Assembly (NCBI GenBank): GCA_030522415.1
Contig: CM060107.1
Span: forward strand, 25,672,571-25,736,570
DNA: 64,000 nt
Reading direction: 5' to 3'
Origin: Channallabes apus
Taxonomy: Eukaryota > Chordata > Actinopteri > Siluriformes > Clariidae
Positions 11,906 through 27,699 of the stretch are shown here, in pieces. How positions within the stretch are numbered: the stretch's first letter is position 1; each line of letters opens with the position of its first letter. The notes below the pieces were generated by a model. It made no database searches. It saw only the letters and a program-made list of their open reading frames with translations, and was not told the DNA's origin. The translations under genes and the position numbers were made by a program.

Positions 11906-14104
11906 ATGAGGTATAATTGTGTAAAGATAAAATACACAGTCAGAAACTTTTGCTTACATTTGATACCAAGACATGCCAGCTGGACAAAATCACATGGCAA
12001 ACTTCGTGCACATGCATGGCACTTCTTAAGAAGTAGTCAGGTTAGGTTATTCACAATAAAGTAAAGCTCTACTGAGCATGATGGTAATTTTACCTTAACC
12101 ATGTTCATAATATGAATTGGAATAGTGGAATGTTTAGCTCCACAAGTATAGTATGTAGTATAGGAAATTTACCAACAGCTGCAATAAATATTTACCCACA
12201 TTTCAACTTTTCCACATACTGAAATGTTACATTCTAACTTAAGTCTGCTTAATTAAGGCTTTTTTTTATAGTTAATTTACACACAATGTCAACTTGCATT
12301 TGAAGCTGCAAAATATTTTTTATTGTGACTCAACATAAAGAAGATATTTGTTGCTCATATAAGTAATCTCCCCCTGGGTCAATATTGTAAATGGTAGGCT
12401 GTAATTACAGCTTCAAGTCATCTGAGCGATTTTTCTGTCAGCTTTGCTCATCTAGATCCTGATATTTGAGCATATTCCACTTCACAGGTAGGTGTATACA
12501 AATAGATGGTCAGTTGGCAGTCAGTTTAGACTCTTTGTCCTGTTGGAACTTGAAACACTGCTTCAGTTTCATGTGTCTCGCAGAGGATTGCCGTGTATTA
12601 GGTTCCAACCATTCCCTGAGTTTCAGCTGTTGAAATCTTGACAGCGCTACCACCATGAGGATGGTGTTCTCAGAGTGATGAGTAGTGTTGAGGTTCTGCC
12701 AAACATAGTGCCAAAGTTGAAGTGTTTATGCAATCGGAGATATTCTAGTACTGAAACTCATGGATGTGCAAATGAAAACAAAGTTTTATAACCAGAGTCT
12801 ATTGGATTTAGCCTGGTTTGCAATTCTAGGACTGTTCTTAGATCTGCTTTAGTTTGCATAGCTACAAATTCCAGTTCTAGAATTTCTCCAAATGAATAGA
12901 CCCTTTAAGTCTTCTGGGCTTTTTTGTTTTCGTTGATTATATACAAATACAGACTGCTGCCACCTCCTGGTGTGGCAAGCTATTATTTAAAAAGAAAATT
13001 GTCAGGCACATAATGTACATGCATGAGGACTAACTGGTTCAATCATATCTTTTGTAGAATATTTGATATAACTGTAAGGCAATGGAACACACCCATTAGA
13101 TGTTTTTTTTACACTGACTTGTTGTGGATGAATGCCTACATCCCTTAATTTGAAAGTCTTCAAGTGTATCCAGGCTGTAGCTTGTCACCAGCCTGTTATT
13201 AAATGACTCAGGTCAGTGAGGAGGTCAAAGTTCAAGAAGTTTATAGTAGCGCTAGATTCTGGGAAGCAGAACCTAGACAGTTAATCAGATGCTCTATCTC
13301 ACCTTCTCTAAAGCCCCACAAAGCTTCTGTCTCCTTGCTCTTCATTTCTTTTACACACTTCTTCCAATTATCCAGTTTCAAATGATATTGTCTTTTTTTT
13401 TTTTTTTTTTTTTTTTTTGGACAACCCAGAATGTTCTCTCATTCAGCTTCCTAATCAAAGTGGCCAGCTGAGCCGAGGCAGAGGCGCTAATGCACAGACA
13501 GACGCTGTGCTCTCTCTTATCTGCTTTTCATTACACTGTCCTGTCTCCTAATTAAAGTTGAAGTTTTTTTCTGTCCTTTCATCTGTCTTTTCCTCTTTCT
13601 TACATTCTCTCTCTGTCTGCCACTGATGCTTCTGCTTCCCATCTTTTTCCTCCTCCTCTCTGTTTCTCACACTGAGATGACTTGCCACACACATGCACAC
13701 AGATGCGGAATTGTGGTGAAAAAGCTAAAATAACCACCACCCAACTGACTTCAGATGCCTTTGATTCTGCCGTGGTCTCGGGCTAGTTAGCGCTGTTTGT
13801 GTCAGGCTTTAAATGCAGCTACAAGTGAGCGTATTTAATCAGAGTGAAAGCCCACAATTGTAGCCCTAGGCTAATGAGCCTAGACGAAAATAGCATACCC
13901 ATCCATGGCTAGTCAAGAACTAAGCACGCTTTTGTGAAAAGGCAGCACAGGGTTGTTTATTCATCCTCTAATCTAGTGATAAATAATAGTGCCAGGTGAT
14001 TTATAGAAGGTGTAATGATGGATATGTTGTATAATAGCACATCTGCTTTGTTGCTCCTGCTCTATTCAGTCTCATTATTCTCTCTTTATTTTCCTGATTT
14101 TCAG
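11906..14104 (+). other. Intron, no gene; one candidate conserved block
   Basis: No splice-flanked frame other than the microexon that follows. A poly(T) run lies at about 13393-13418. The stretches 13440-13560 and 13770-13880 are repeat-free with balanced composition and could be conserved noncoding DNA; this cannot be tested from one genome. The last bases before the microexon (TTATTTTCCTGATTTTCAG) form a good acceptor. Confidence 0.45.
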
Positions 14105-14127
14105 ATGGACCCTGAAGCCAGACCAAG
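14105..14127 (+). CDS. trim44: TRIM44-like protein, 23-nt microexon
   Basis: The exon begins after TTTTCAG and ends at the donor GTAAGA. It encodes MDPEARP plus the first two bases (AG) of an arginine codon completed by the first base of the exon at 57109. Three facts support it: both splice sites match consensus, the incoming phase 0 matches the end of the exon at 4401, and the outgoing phase 2 opens the only frame of the last exon that runs to a sensible stop. The proline/glutamate-rich content also fits the neighbouring tail. Skipping it would join the 4401 exon to GCT ACC TGT TGA, ending the protein after three codons. It is too short for ordinary gene finders. Confidence 0.7.
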
Positions 14128-14982
14128 GTAAGACAACTACAGTCATTTATAATTTCATGCCTGTTTCTTTGACTCTCTTGAACACACACAGCAAGTGGTG
14201 TGAATTCAAAAGTCCTTGATCAGCTGTATAGCATCCAGATGCCTCCTCAGGAAATAAATACAGACTACAGAGTTTAGCCTGACTTTCACTGCACCCCCCC
14301 CCCCCCAGCCCCCCCAAAAAAATCCCTGACATACAGACACTTACATATGTGCACTCTCTCATACACAAACAGAATAATTTACTGTGATTACCTACCTCAT
14401 AATTGGACAACTCATCATTTACACACATTGACGCAAGCTTTTGTACCCCTTCCTTTGTACATATATAAGTCAGCCTTTATACATCCTATCCACATGCAGC
14501 TCTGCTCCGCTTGTGTGCGTCTGTATTCAGCCATGCTAAACATTTGCATGAGTTTTATAAAAAGGCATTTTTTAGCATCCAATATCAACTTGTCATTTTC
14601 GGATCCCTCAGCTTCATGTGAGGTGAACTGCAGCGGTAATAAAATGTATGGAAATAAACCTAAAATGTAAACCTTTTGTAGACCTGGGTTCATATTTCAT
14701 AAATGTCTATCAGAATCAGTCCTAGGAATCATGCTCAAAGTTAATTTAGGAAGGATAATATTCATAATTTAGGGTAGGACATAAAAGTTGTTTATGAAGT
14801 TTCCTACTCCTACTTTCAGCAAGGAGAAGAACTGTTCCTAGGAAAGCATGTTTTGTCATTGTTGAAGACAGTAAGAGATCCAAAGCAGGCTACATATTAT
14901 AGTGGGACAGTTTTTTTGTTGTTTTGATGTTTATGCAAATAGACAAAACTTCTAGATGCATGACTATAGAGCTGGGTAGGAC
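14128..14982 (+). other. Start of the 43-kb intron
   Basis: A poly(C) tract lies at about 14294-14315. Otherwise the sequence is AT-rich and no gene or repeat family was recognised. Confidence 0.5.
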
Positions 14983-16091
14983 CAGAGGTGTCAAGTAACG
15001 AAGTACAAATACTTCGTTACCTTACTTAAGTAGAAATTTTGAATTTCTATACTTTACTGGAGTTATTATTTTTCAGCCGACTTTTTACTTCTACTCCTTA
15101 CATTTTAAAAATAGCCTCGTTACTCCTATTTTATTTCAACTTATTTCAAAAAAACATCCAGATAATCGCGCCATCCGGATGGAGCGAATTTGATTGTGGT
15201 TGGATGAGAAGTATAAACATACCATTCCGACACCCTATTGGTTGATACGCGATCCATCGCACCTGCACATGATGTCACGTCACACACTCCAGCAAGGACG
15301 TTTGAATAAAATAGCATTTTCGGTTGATAAGGTTGTGATAAATAGACAAAGATGTCCGTGATAGAGACTCAGGATTCGAGCGAAATGTCACAACCAAGCA
15401 CCAGCGAGGAAGGTAACAGCACCAGGAAGGTAACAGGAATTAAATTTTTTTGATTAATCACTTGGATTAATCATTCATTCTGACAGCACTAATGTTTATT
15501 GTAGACAACCATACAGGGGTAATTGTTACTAAGCCTGCCTTGGGTACACTAATTTTCTTGTAAGTTGTTGCCCTCACAGATTCCTGCAGCTAAGCTTGGA
15601 TGTACATTTACATTCCAATAAAGGTTACTGATGACATGCCTCTGAAGTTAGACTTTTTGCACTAGTATAATACTTATAGGCAACTAGTTATTATATCTTC
15701 TTCTCCATAAAGCATGTGAATGCTCAGTTGAACACATATATTCTGTACTTTCTGGTTTTTCATGTATTTGAATTGTACTAAAATGCATTCTTTTTCAATT
15801 GCCATACACTGTACAGTATCCCAAATCACTATGGCCGTAAAAAAAAAAAAAAAAAATTTTAACATTTTTTTTTAAGAAGTGTTAGTGCAGTATATAGGCC
15901 CATGGCACAGCCTAAGCTTTTATCCTTAATGCTTTTTTCCCCCTCACGTTACTTTTACTTTTATACTTTAAGTAGTTTTGAAACGAGTACTTTTACTCGA
16001 GTTGATACTTCAACTTCTAAAGAAGTCTTTTTAAACCCTAGTATCTATACTTCTACTCAAGTAATGAATGTGAATACTTTTGACACCACTG
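14983..16091 (+). mobile_element. Nonautonomous hAT element with 8-bp target duplication
   Basis: The ends are CAGAGGTGTCAAGTAACG and, inverted, CAGTGGTGTC, so the terminal inverted repeats match at nine of ten bases. The flanks carry an exact 8-bp duplication GGTAGGAC at 14975-14982 and 16092-16099, which is diagnostic of hAT-type transposition. Subterminal sequences repeat the ACTTTTACT/AGTAC theme. At 15352 an ATG opens a 26-codon frame starting MSVIETQDSSEMSQPSTSEE, which looks like the amino terminus of a transposase retained in a deletion derivative. Confidence 0.85.
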
Positions 16092-16099
16092 GGTAGGAC

Positions 16100-18220
16100 T
16101 GTCATAATCTGATCAAAAAGAAAGAAAGAAAAATTCTATTTTTAATTTTAAAAAGGAAGCCAAACTGGAGAGAAGATGAGACCATTTTGCATGCAGAGGA
16201 TGTAGTAAAATATAAAGAAATAATTAAAGGAAAATTCTGCCCTTCTCCTCCCTCTAAAGATAAAAAGTAAGTGGACGGCAATTTGTGAAACATCAACGTC
16301 ATCTGTCAGTTTGCCGCAAGTACGCCTCAGGAGTGTTAAAAATGATGAACGTCATGTCACTTGAGTACTGATGCTTTGATTAATGCTTTCGGTTCACATA
16401 AGCCTCTGGGCGATTATTTTAATGTGTGTGCCATGGGTGATGCCCACAACTCCAGGGAAACAAGCGATATGCATGCAGCTTTTTTTTTTCATTGATTTCA
16501 TGCTGTGGGATGGGAAATGTATGAATCTGTGCTGCTGATTCGCATGATCTGTGGTGCTGTAAGAGCAAAGTTTGATTTATTATTATGTCCCACATTGTCA
16601 GTTGAGATAAACCCAAATCATCCCTGTTTCAAAGCTGCATTTTCTCTGTTAATAACAAACTTAAAGTAGAAGTCACCTGCAGAGACAGCATACATAAGTG
16701 TTTATTAATGTTCCAGTTGTATACTGTACCGCACACAATCTGTATCTCCTCACGTGTCTCTGCCTGAACGCAATTTCCTCGCAACATCTCCAGTGCTCTC
16801 CTATAGTTTGATATGGATAGGAGTGATTTCCTATTTTAAGACTGTTGATAAATTGCCTTTTATAAATATTCCATCTGGGTACAGGGCTAATGAACTGGAT
16901 AGTTTTTTTTCTATAGCGAAACTTTGTTCTGAAGAAACGAGCCAGAAACATGGTATGAGAAAATAGCGAATGACAGTTTTTGTGTCGGCTCAGGCGCGTA
17001 GCATGATCTCAGACGGGGTGTGGCACTCTTGACAAGCATTTTTTCCTCATCACTTAAGGCTCATTACCGTTATTTGTGAAGACCGAGGGGAGCGGGGTGG
17101 CGGGGGGGTGCAGTGGGGACAGGAGACTGGAGGACAGATCAACTGCAAAAGAGGAAAATTCAACACCACCAACAAGCTGACATCATTATTCAGGAATCAG
17201 ACTCAAGAAACTCCTCTATTGTGAGCAGTTTCCTCTGTAAGCCTCTGCATTATTATACTCAGTCGGAAGGAAGCAACATTTAAAGTATTACATTATTCGT
17301 GTGCGTGTCTCAGTCTGTGTGACCACACTTGTCCATCAAAGAAATGAACGTGTGCTTCTAATAACAAGCTGAAAATACATTCAGCAGGTTCAAGGTGAGC
17401 TTTACATAGTGCAGGACACAAACACTAACAGTATTTGCTGACTGTTGTGCGTTACACTGAAAATCATGATAGTATTATTTACCCCATGATGTGCCCACGG
17501 CCCCTCGATGCGGTGGCTCCCCCAGCACGCTACTTCCCGTGGCTCCGCGTAGGTGACGCATAGGTATCACTATGTGTTATCTTGCATCAGCATCGTCTGT
17601 CGGCGACATACTATTCCTCGTTCCACAACTCATCCGAAACCATTCATGGGAATTATAGCACGTTCAGTGGGCAGGCGACACATGTCTTCCTTGGAAGACT
17701 CACATCTATTTTTCTAATATATCTTTAAAATTATTTTATTTTAACTGGTGTTTAACACTTTTTTTAACACTAGAAGCTTCACCTTAGCATTTAAGAAACA
17801 CTTGAGGGAGAGGATAATTTACATAAATCTACTTTAATCTCTATAGAAATTTCTTCACAAGTCTCTAGAGAAATGATTGTGAACCGGTAGAGCGAGCAAA
17901 GTGTTTCAGTGGACCGAAGCAAGTACTTGAAAAAACACAGCAGCACTCTTGATAGACATATGGAAAAAAATCTGACTCTAGTTTTATAGTTTTCTAAACA
18001 CAAGCCGTCACAGCTTCGGTAGCAGATCTTCTGTTTAACCAACCATGAATTTATTATTATTATTTAGCTGAAGGCAGATCCTTAACCAGAGCATCAACAT
18101 AGCGAGAGACTTTAGTTCAGAACAAGGCGAGTATTCACTTGTTTTTCTTTCTTGTTTTAAGTTGAACAGTGAGAAATGTTTATAACAGACATATTGAGCA
18201 CTAGTTAAACGTGTTATTAA
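16100..18220 (+). other. Intron, no gene; unexplained CpG-rich patch
   Basis: No splice-flanked frame or known repeat was recognised. The part 16320-16630 is repeat-free and balanced in composition. A patch at about 17490-17690 is richer in CpG than its surroundings (for example GATGCGGTGG and CTCCGCGTAGGTGACGC) and may be an unrecognised element. Confidence 0.4.
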
Positions 18221-18915
18221 TAGTGTTAATTTTGTCAGTTATTTTCAAATTTAGTCTTAGTCCCGAGATAAATGTCCCTGTTAGTTTTTATCATATTTAG
18301 TCAATCTTATCCTAGTTTTATTTAGTCAAGTTTTAGTCGACTAAAAATCTGGACATTTTAGTCTAGTTTTAGTCAATAAAAACGTAACATTTTAGCAATA
18401 AGATTATTATTAAATAACCCTACAGTCAATCTAGTCTAGCCAAAACCATTTTATAAGGTTTTTCACAAAATAATTATCTTAACATTTAAAATGTATGTTT
18501 TCATCTGATGTTTTCAGCTAATTATATTTATTTGTAACTACACATGAACTGCTGCATGACCCTATATTTTTGCAAAACAATAGGAGCAGTATGAACAATA
18601 CAGTATTTTGAAACTTTTCTTTTCTTTTTTTATATGAATTTACACACTTGGACTGTTGTAGAGATATATACTGTATGTGATCATAATCATTTGCTAACCT
18701 ATTAGCTTAATGTGTTTGGCAACGGTTTAACTATAAAATAAAATACACCACAACATAATTATGCTAACATGCGGTAACATAATTACTGTAAAACTTGGTG
18801 AATGTTATGGTATGCCTTGATGCGTCTCTTCAGGTTTGCGGTATTTTTCCCAGCAATTGTGTGCCCACACTGTTTCCCCTCTGATTTTACTACACATCGG
18901 GTTTTAAAAAAATAG
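18221..18915 (+). mobile_element. hAT-like element, copy 1 (TAGTGTTAATTTTGTCA family)
   Basis: It begins TAGTGTTAATTTTGTCAG and continues through a segment rich in TAGTC/TTTAGT motifs (18240-18400). It then runs as the reverse complement of 61980 down to about 59655. This copy is uninterrupted, so it supplies the empty site for the insertions present in the other copy. The right end was not located: similarity stops near 18915. Confidence 0.7.
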
Positions 18916-19164
18916 GCCCTTCACATGTTTAGTAGAATAAGGCTGTTCTAGGAGCAGTATGATGCCGTCTCGTGATAGTTCTGATCAAAATAATCATAAA
19001 GAAATAAGTGTTTTTGTTTATAACATAGGCTTAGTGCTTTAATGCAAGGAACAAGCATGCAGTTAGATTCCTCAAGTGGGAGTTAGAGCTTAATTTGGTA
19101 TCGACTTTCCCCAGTTATCATCATGTGATCACTTAGCACATGTCCTTGGATAAGGTCAGTATGA

Positions 19165-19219
<55 letters not shown>

Positions 19220-19737
19220 GAGTGGTCTCAAATGTTATTATTTTTTTTCATTAGTGTGTAGTGAGAGTGACTCAGGCTATCTGATAACCACCCATATAAA
19301 CCATTATCGACTCAAAGCTGGATGGACAGAGGGGGAGGGAGAGAGAGAGAGATACAGAAGGGAAGATGAGGGAAAGGGAGAGGACAGAAATTGAGGTTGG
19401 CAGGAATACATAGGTACTGGAATAGGTGCGATGATGATGAAGCGAAAGACAGGATTGAAAAGATAGTAATGCAAAAAAATAGGCAAGAAAAAGGATCCAA
19501 ATTCAGCCTAAGTGATGATGTGATGGTTACTATGACAATAGTAAGGGCAGCCACATCATCATTATGGTGGATGATGACACTTCTCGTAATCTGGAAAGAG
19601 TTTTGGGAAACTTTATTTAATCAGATGCTTAATCATCCATGTTCAAATGGCAGCAACTTTTGAAAGGAATTCATGATGCTGGGATGTTAAATTTTGGCAG
19701 TATTAAGGGTTTACGCAGAGTTCATAGATTCAATCTA
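18916..19737 (+). other. Intron with a CA microsatellite
   Basis: (CA)n occupies about 19167-19208 and a GAGA-rich patch follows at 19330-19385. No gene was recognised. Confidence 0.6.
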
Positions 19738-21355
<1,618 letters not shown>

Positions 21356-21357
21356 TA

Positions 21358-21716
21358 TTTGCAGATTTAAAAATATATATGTTTACACACAGACACTTAC
21401 ATACACAACTATAAGCAGCACAAGAGAAAGGAAGGGGGAGTTTTAAGAGCCGTCTCCAGTCTGATCATGTGGATCTAATCGTTTAATTACAGCTCCTCCG
21501 AGAGACTCAGTCGTGTGTTTATTGTGCAGATGTGTGTGGGTGTACATTTGTGTATTTGAGCTTCTAGGAACTGATCATAAAAACACCGTATATATTAGAT
21601 GGAAATGTAGACTTGGTTAGCGTATACATACTACTGGGTAAAATAATTTTTTTCATTTCATCCTCTCGCATTGATTAAATCTGTCTGATTGTATTCACAA
21701 AGGCACTTTCAGTGTA

Positions 21717-21768
<52 letters not shown>

Positions 21769-23178
21769 GCTCACACACATATATACAGCGAGAAAGAGAC
21801 ATATAGGTATCTACTTAAATGCACGCTCACACAGGCCATAAAGAGAGGCATTGTTTCCATTTCAGATAAGTCCACTGTCCGCTGAACGAAGATGATCATT
21901 TAGGGGCTGTGTTTTGTCCTCACCTTAGTAGACAAAGGTTGAAGGTGATGCATGTGGAATAGAGTTACAGATCAATACTGGAGGGGATGATGGAAATGGA
22001 GTGTGTGTGTGTGTGTGTGTGTGTGTGTCTGTGTGTCTCTCCGTGTGTGTGTGTGTGTGTGTGTGTGTCTGTGTGTCTCTCCGTGTGTGTGTGTCTGTGT
22101 GTGTGTCTGTGTGTGTGTCTGTGTGTGTGTCTGTGTGTGTGTCTGTGTTTCGAAAACCTGGGACCTAAAAGCCAACGATCGTCTTGAGCTACATGGAAAG
22201 AGCGATAGAGCAGACAGTAAGATGAGTTTTCCTTAACAGGTAAGATGGAAAGGGAGATCAGAGAGAATTATCAAGAAACTGGACAAGCAAGCACTACTAA
22301 ACAAGTTTGTTTTTACAGTTTTGTAAGTTCTTAAGCACGGTATGATAAGTGTGTGCTGTAAATATGTACTTGAGTGTGCAGTACCTGATTTTCTTTTTGT
22401 CTAGAGAGTGTATGGAAACGTCAGATTAGTGTGTAGCACCAGGCACAGGAACAAGAACAGATTCTAAAACACGAAAGATATGCTCTAAATTTTCACTTCT
22501 AAATGGCATCTAGAATTTGGTGTAATCCGTGTTGTCCTTTCCATAGAATTAAAACTTTGTCATTGCTATTTTAAGGAGCTGAAGTAAAAGCACTTCCCTG
22601 GCAGCACTCACCTTCAGCTCTTGACACGGCAGTGGTCATGTGTATCATGCTTCCAGCAGCATGAGAGCAGTTATTTTTGTGTACTCCGTGTCAACTGAGC
22701 TGAGCAGGTGCAAGAAATTCACCCAACACTGAGGTTTTCCTGGGGGTATTACCATTTTGTTAGCAATTTGTCAGCGAATAGCTGCTTCATCCCCAGAGCC
22801 TTCTGTCTCCTCCTGATGGAACATTAGCAAGTTAGAAAGTTTTGTGGTTGTATTTTTATCATGCTGAAAATAGGTGACTTTTGGATGAGGCATAGAACAT
22901 CTTCACCTTTCTCATGCGTGCACGACGAAGGTCAGGAGTTTGCCAACAACGCTGCAGCATCCACGTGCACACTGTCAGGCTGTGGAAATTGGCCATGGCC
23001 GTACATGGCCATGTGCGAGCGAGTCAATATGCGTGTTTGAGATTCAGCATGCATCAGGCATGTAAATGCACGGCCTTGCTGCACTGCAATTGGAAGCAAG
23101 CGAACCGTATTAATCATGCAGTGTAATCACTGTAATGTGATAACAAGCTACAGCAATCTGACACTTCTCATTACCATA

Positions 23179-23181
<3 letters not shown>
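21358..23181 (+). other. Intron with CT and GT microsatellites
   Basis: (CT)n fills about 21721-21766. A compound (GT)n with TCTCTCC and CTGTGTGTGT units fills 22001-22147. The rest, including 22148-23180, shows no gene. A small dyad, GGCCATGGCCGTACATGGCCAT, lies near 22992 within a CpG-containing, repeat-free block. Confidence 0.6.
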
Positions 23182-24838
<1,657 letters not shown>

Positions 24839-25147
24839 ATAAATAAATAAATAAATATATATATAAAATTGTTGCATAATACACTTTTTTTTTTTTTTTT
24901 TTAATCTAAATTAGTTCCAGTCATTACTGGCCCCATAACCACGAGTCTGATCCCATAAAACAAAGCTACTTTTGCTTGCAGTGCTAATGATGTCATTATC
25001 ACTACTGCCTTCACCGCACCAGTTGCAATTTGTCTCAATTTGTTGATGAACCTGTTCAAGTGGAAGTTTGAGCGTAGGTTAAGGCTTCAAGTCAGTAATC
25101 ATTTCAAAACTGGTGAATTATGGTTTCACCACAAACATGTTAAGGTA
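24839..25147 (+). other. Intron, short AAAT and poly(T) repeats
   Basis: (AAAT)n lies at 24839-24865 and poly(T) at 24885-24902. Nothing else was recognised. Confidence 0.6.
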
Positions 25148-25771
25148 CAGTACTGATCAAATGTCTGAGACACCCCCTCATTTCTTTAAATATTGGATCC
25201 AAAGAGCAAGACTTCCTCGTGTTTTATATAGATTTGAGGAATATCTTCCTGAATGACTTTGTGGCTTTCATTTTCAGTCTAGTCCCTGTACCTGACCAGT
25301 TTCAGAGGAATGTTGTTTGTTTGTTAAGCCACACATGACCTATGAATCACTCACTAATTCACTCACTCACTCATATTCTATACCCCTTTATCCTGTATTT
25401 AGGGTCGCGAGGACCTGGAGCCTATCCCCAGGAGTCTTAGGGCACGAGGCAGGGTACACCCTGCACAGGATGCCAATCCATCGCAAGGCAACCTATGAAT
25501 CATTCAAGCATAAAAAAAACATTTAACTTAAGGCATGAACCAGTGAGAAACAGGTGCAGATGTTGACAGATGATCCAGCCGGTGATTAGTATACTGTCGA
25601 TGCTGAATGGTTGGAACAGATGAGAGGGGAAATGAGGTTGCTGCTGACATAAACAACCAGTTTTTAAATTTTCACTTTGCATCTTGTCACAGTAAAACAC
25701 TGGTTCCCATTTCTTTCATTTAATTTAATATGAAGAAATCTGAGATGGGTCCAAACTTTTGCACAGTACTG
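25148..25771 (+). mobile_element. Nonautonomous Tc1/mariner element with a nested SINE
   Basis: The termini CAGTACTGATCAAATG and, inverted, CAGTACTGTGCAAAAG are flanked by TA on both sides. Subterminal TCTCAGATTTCTT on the right pairs with a diverged left side. No transposase frame remains. It is interrupted by a SINE fragment at 25350-25490, so about 470 bp belong to the element itself. Confidence 0.75.
25350..25490 (-). repeat. tRNA-SINE 3' fragment inside a Tc1-type element
   Basis: The 3' half of the SINE family is present in reverse: TATCCTGTATTTAGGGTCGC, GGAGCCTATCCCCAGGAGTC and CCAATCCATCGCAAGGCA. It is flanked by an exact 12-bp duplication ACCTATGAATCA at 25338-25349 and 25491-25502. 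This is a 5'-truncated retroposition event with its target site intact. Confidence 0.88.
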
Positions 25772-26706
25772 TACAGTACATCCTAACTCACAGACTGCAA
25801 AACTAAGGCAAATCAACTCATGATCAGAAATATAATCTGACATAATACAGACAATATTACATCCACAATTGAGATATAGGAAATCAGTTAACGCCTGTCT
25901 CTGTCTTATAGATATATGATTTACAAATAGCGATACAAATTATTCATCACTTGTATTGTTTTTGTTTTTGCTCTTCTCATGCAACACTGGCATTTTACTA
26001 ACCAACCATATCAAAGCAAGATAACACAACAGCTGCTAATTTAATCTGCATTTGAATGTGCTCAGTGACTGAATGACGTATACCATTTTCTTAACTGTAA
26101 TTTATATTTTGAGATGTAGCTTGTCAATAATCTCAGTCTTATGTATGAAGTTTTATCACTTTGATGCATGTTTTACCGCTGGAAATAAAAAAATGGAATT
26201 ATTGCATCTCTCTAGGCTCCTGGCTGCAGGAGGCTACAGCAATCAAGATTTTTTTAAGGGTAAAGTAGAATTTAGCGGCTTGGTCTATATTTTAAGGTAA
26301 CATTTAAACTATGCTACTTGGCGCAACTATTTATTTATTTATTTATTTATTTATTTATTTTATTTTATTTTTTTACAATTTTTTACATAACAAAGTGTAT
26401 GATAGAGCTGATGTTCACCAGGTGCAACCAGCTGCTCAACTTCAGGCTCTTTGGGCGTGGGCTTGGTTTGGGTTGTGCAGTGGACAAATCCTGTGTGTCT
26501 TTCCCAACATGAGGGTCTCGCTGTCACTTCTGCAGCTGTTGTTTATTGTGCTGGTGACACCAGGTGAACTACAGTGATAAGGAACTGAAAAAGGTTTCGT
26601 AACACAGGCTAAAATGTATCATATCACTCGTCTGGTTTCCTTTGCTTTTTCATTCTTTGCCGTTTTTTTTTTTAAAGAAGCCCAATGCTGGTTAAATTCT
26701 GCTCAT
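25772..26706 (+). other. Intron with a (TTTA)n tract and one orphan signal-peptide-like frame
   Basis: (TTTA)n fills about 26328-26372. An ATG at 26509 opens a hydrophobic stretch that runs into a possible donor at 26564 (listed separately). No other feature was found. Confidence 0.45.
26509..26563 (+). other. Possible orphan signal-peptide exon
   Basis: An ATG at 26509 starts MRVSLSLLQLLFIVLVTP, a convincing hydrophobic signal sequence, followed directly by CCAG|GTGAAC, a plausible splice donor in phase 1. Small secreted peptides of fish often have a first exon of this shape. No second exon with cysteines or an obvious mature peptide was found downstream, where a DNA transposon begins at 26707. 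It may be chance, a relic, or the start of an unrecognised intronic gene. Confidence 0.2.
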
Positions 26707-27699
26707 TTTAAAGGTCTCATATCATAATTCTTATTAACAAGATAATATGGGTCTCGGAGGGCTCCAAAATCCGTCCATTCTCCAACATTCTGCAACCTCA
26801 GGTTCTGAAAATGTACAGTAGTGCCTTGTGTAAGGGCTAAAATGTGCAGTTCCTCAAATGGATGTGAGTCAGTGCCCATAGACCTTAAAATGTCTCAGAA
26901 GGTAATTTTCCCATTCATGACAACTGTCTGGGGTGGACTTTTATGTAACTCATCAGTTAAAATTATATTCAGCCATATAATTATGCACAATTAGGCGTGT
27001 TGTCAATTTGAGTGACAGCTGCCTTGCATAATCATAATAAAAATTAGTAGTTTAACTTAATTCCCACAAAATGCCAAAACCCCAGCTACTGACTGCAGTG
27101 CCAGAATAAAATAGGAGGGTTGTGTCAGGAAGGCCAACCGACCAAATTACCACCATCCAATCATCTACACTTAAAAGGTTTCACACTAATTCTCTGTCTA
27201 CTAATGTTCTGACTATTCTTCAAAATGACTCAAGTTCAACAAACATGCAATAAAGTCAGTTTAAAATAGCAACATTTACACCTTCAAGTCGAGCTTCAGT
27301 ATTGGATCGAATCCAGTATTGATCATCACCTCACTCAAAAAGCAGTCTGATATATAAAAGAGTTAACATCATTTTTAACTGAGATAAACTACATCTACTG
27401 TGTCTTCACAGCCTTGGAGGATGAGAGCAAAAAGAGAATTTTGTGTTCATGTGTACAGCCAACAACAAAGCATTGATCATGTGTTTCTTTTAGCTGTGCC
27501 AGTTCTATTCAGAGTCGGCTACAGTAAGGAAATCACAAAAGCATGCAGGAAAGCATTCTGGTTGGCACTTCGGGGGATTGGGGTTAATATTCATTTTCAT
27601 GACATCATAAAGGGGAGAAAATCTGACAGGCATTTTCAAGCACAGGTTTCCTCCACAAATGATTAAAATGTGAATTTTGCATATAATTGACCTTTAAGG
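26707..27699. mobile_element. Probable nonautonomous DNA transposon (TTTAAAGGTC termini)
   Basis: The left end TTTTAAAGGTCTCATATCAT and the right end, inverted (CCTTAAAGGTCAATTATATG), share TTAAAGGTC and a weaker AATTC match further in. The interior has no intact domain; an 88-codon open frame at 27400-27666 is not recognisable. Superfamily and target duplication could not be settled. Confidence 0.5.

Noticed and set aside
22990..23015. GGCCATGGCC dyad as a hairpin or regulatory palindrome
   Set aside because: Short and imperfect; dyads of this length are common by chance in a 64-kb window.
27400..27666. 88-codon frame after a possible acceptor, considered as a partner for the signal-peptide exon at 26509
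   Set aside because: It lies inside a probable DNA transposon, lacks cysteines in a secreted-peptide pattern, and the phases were not convincing.
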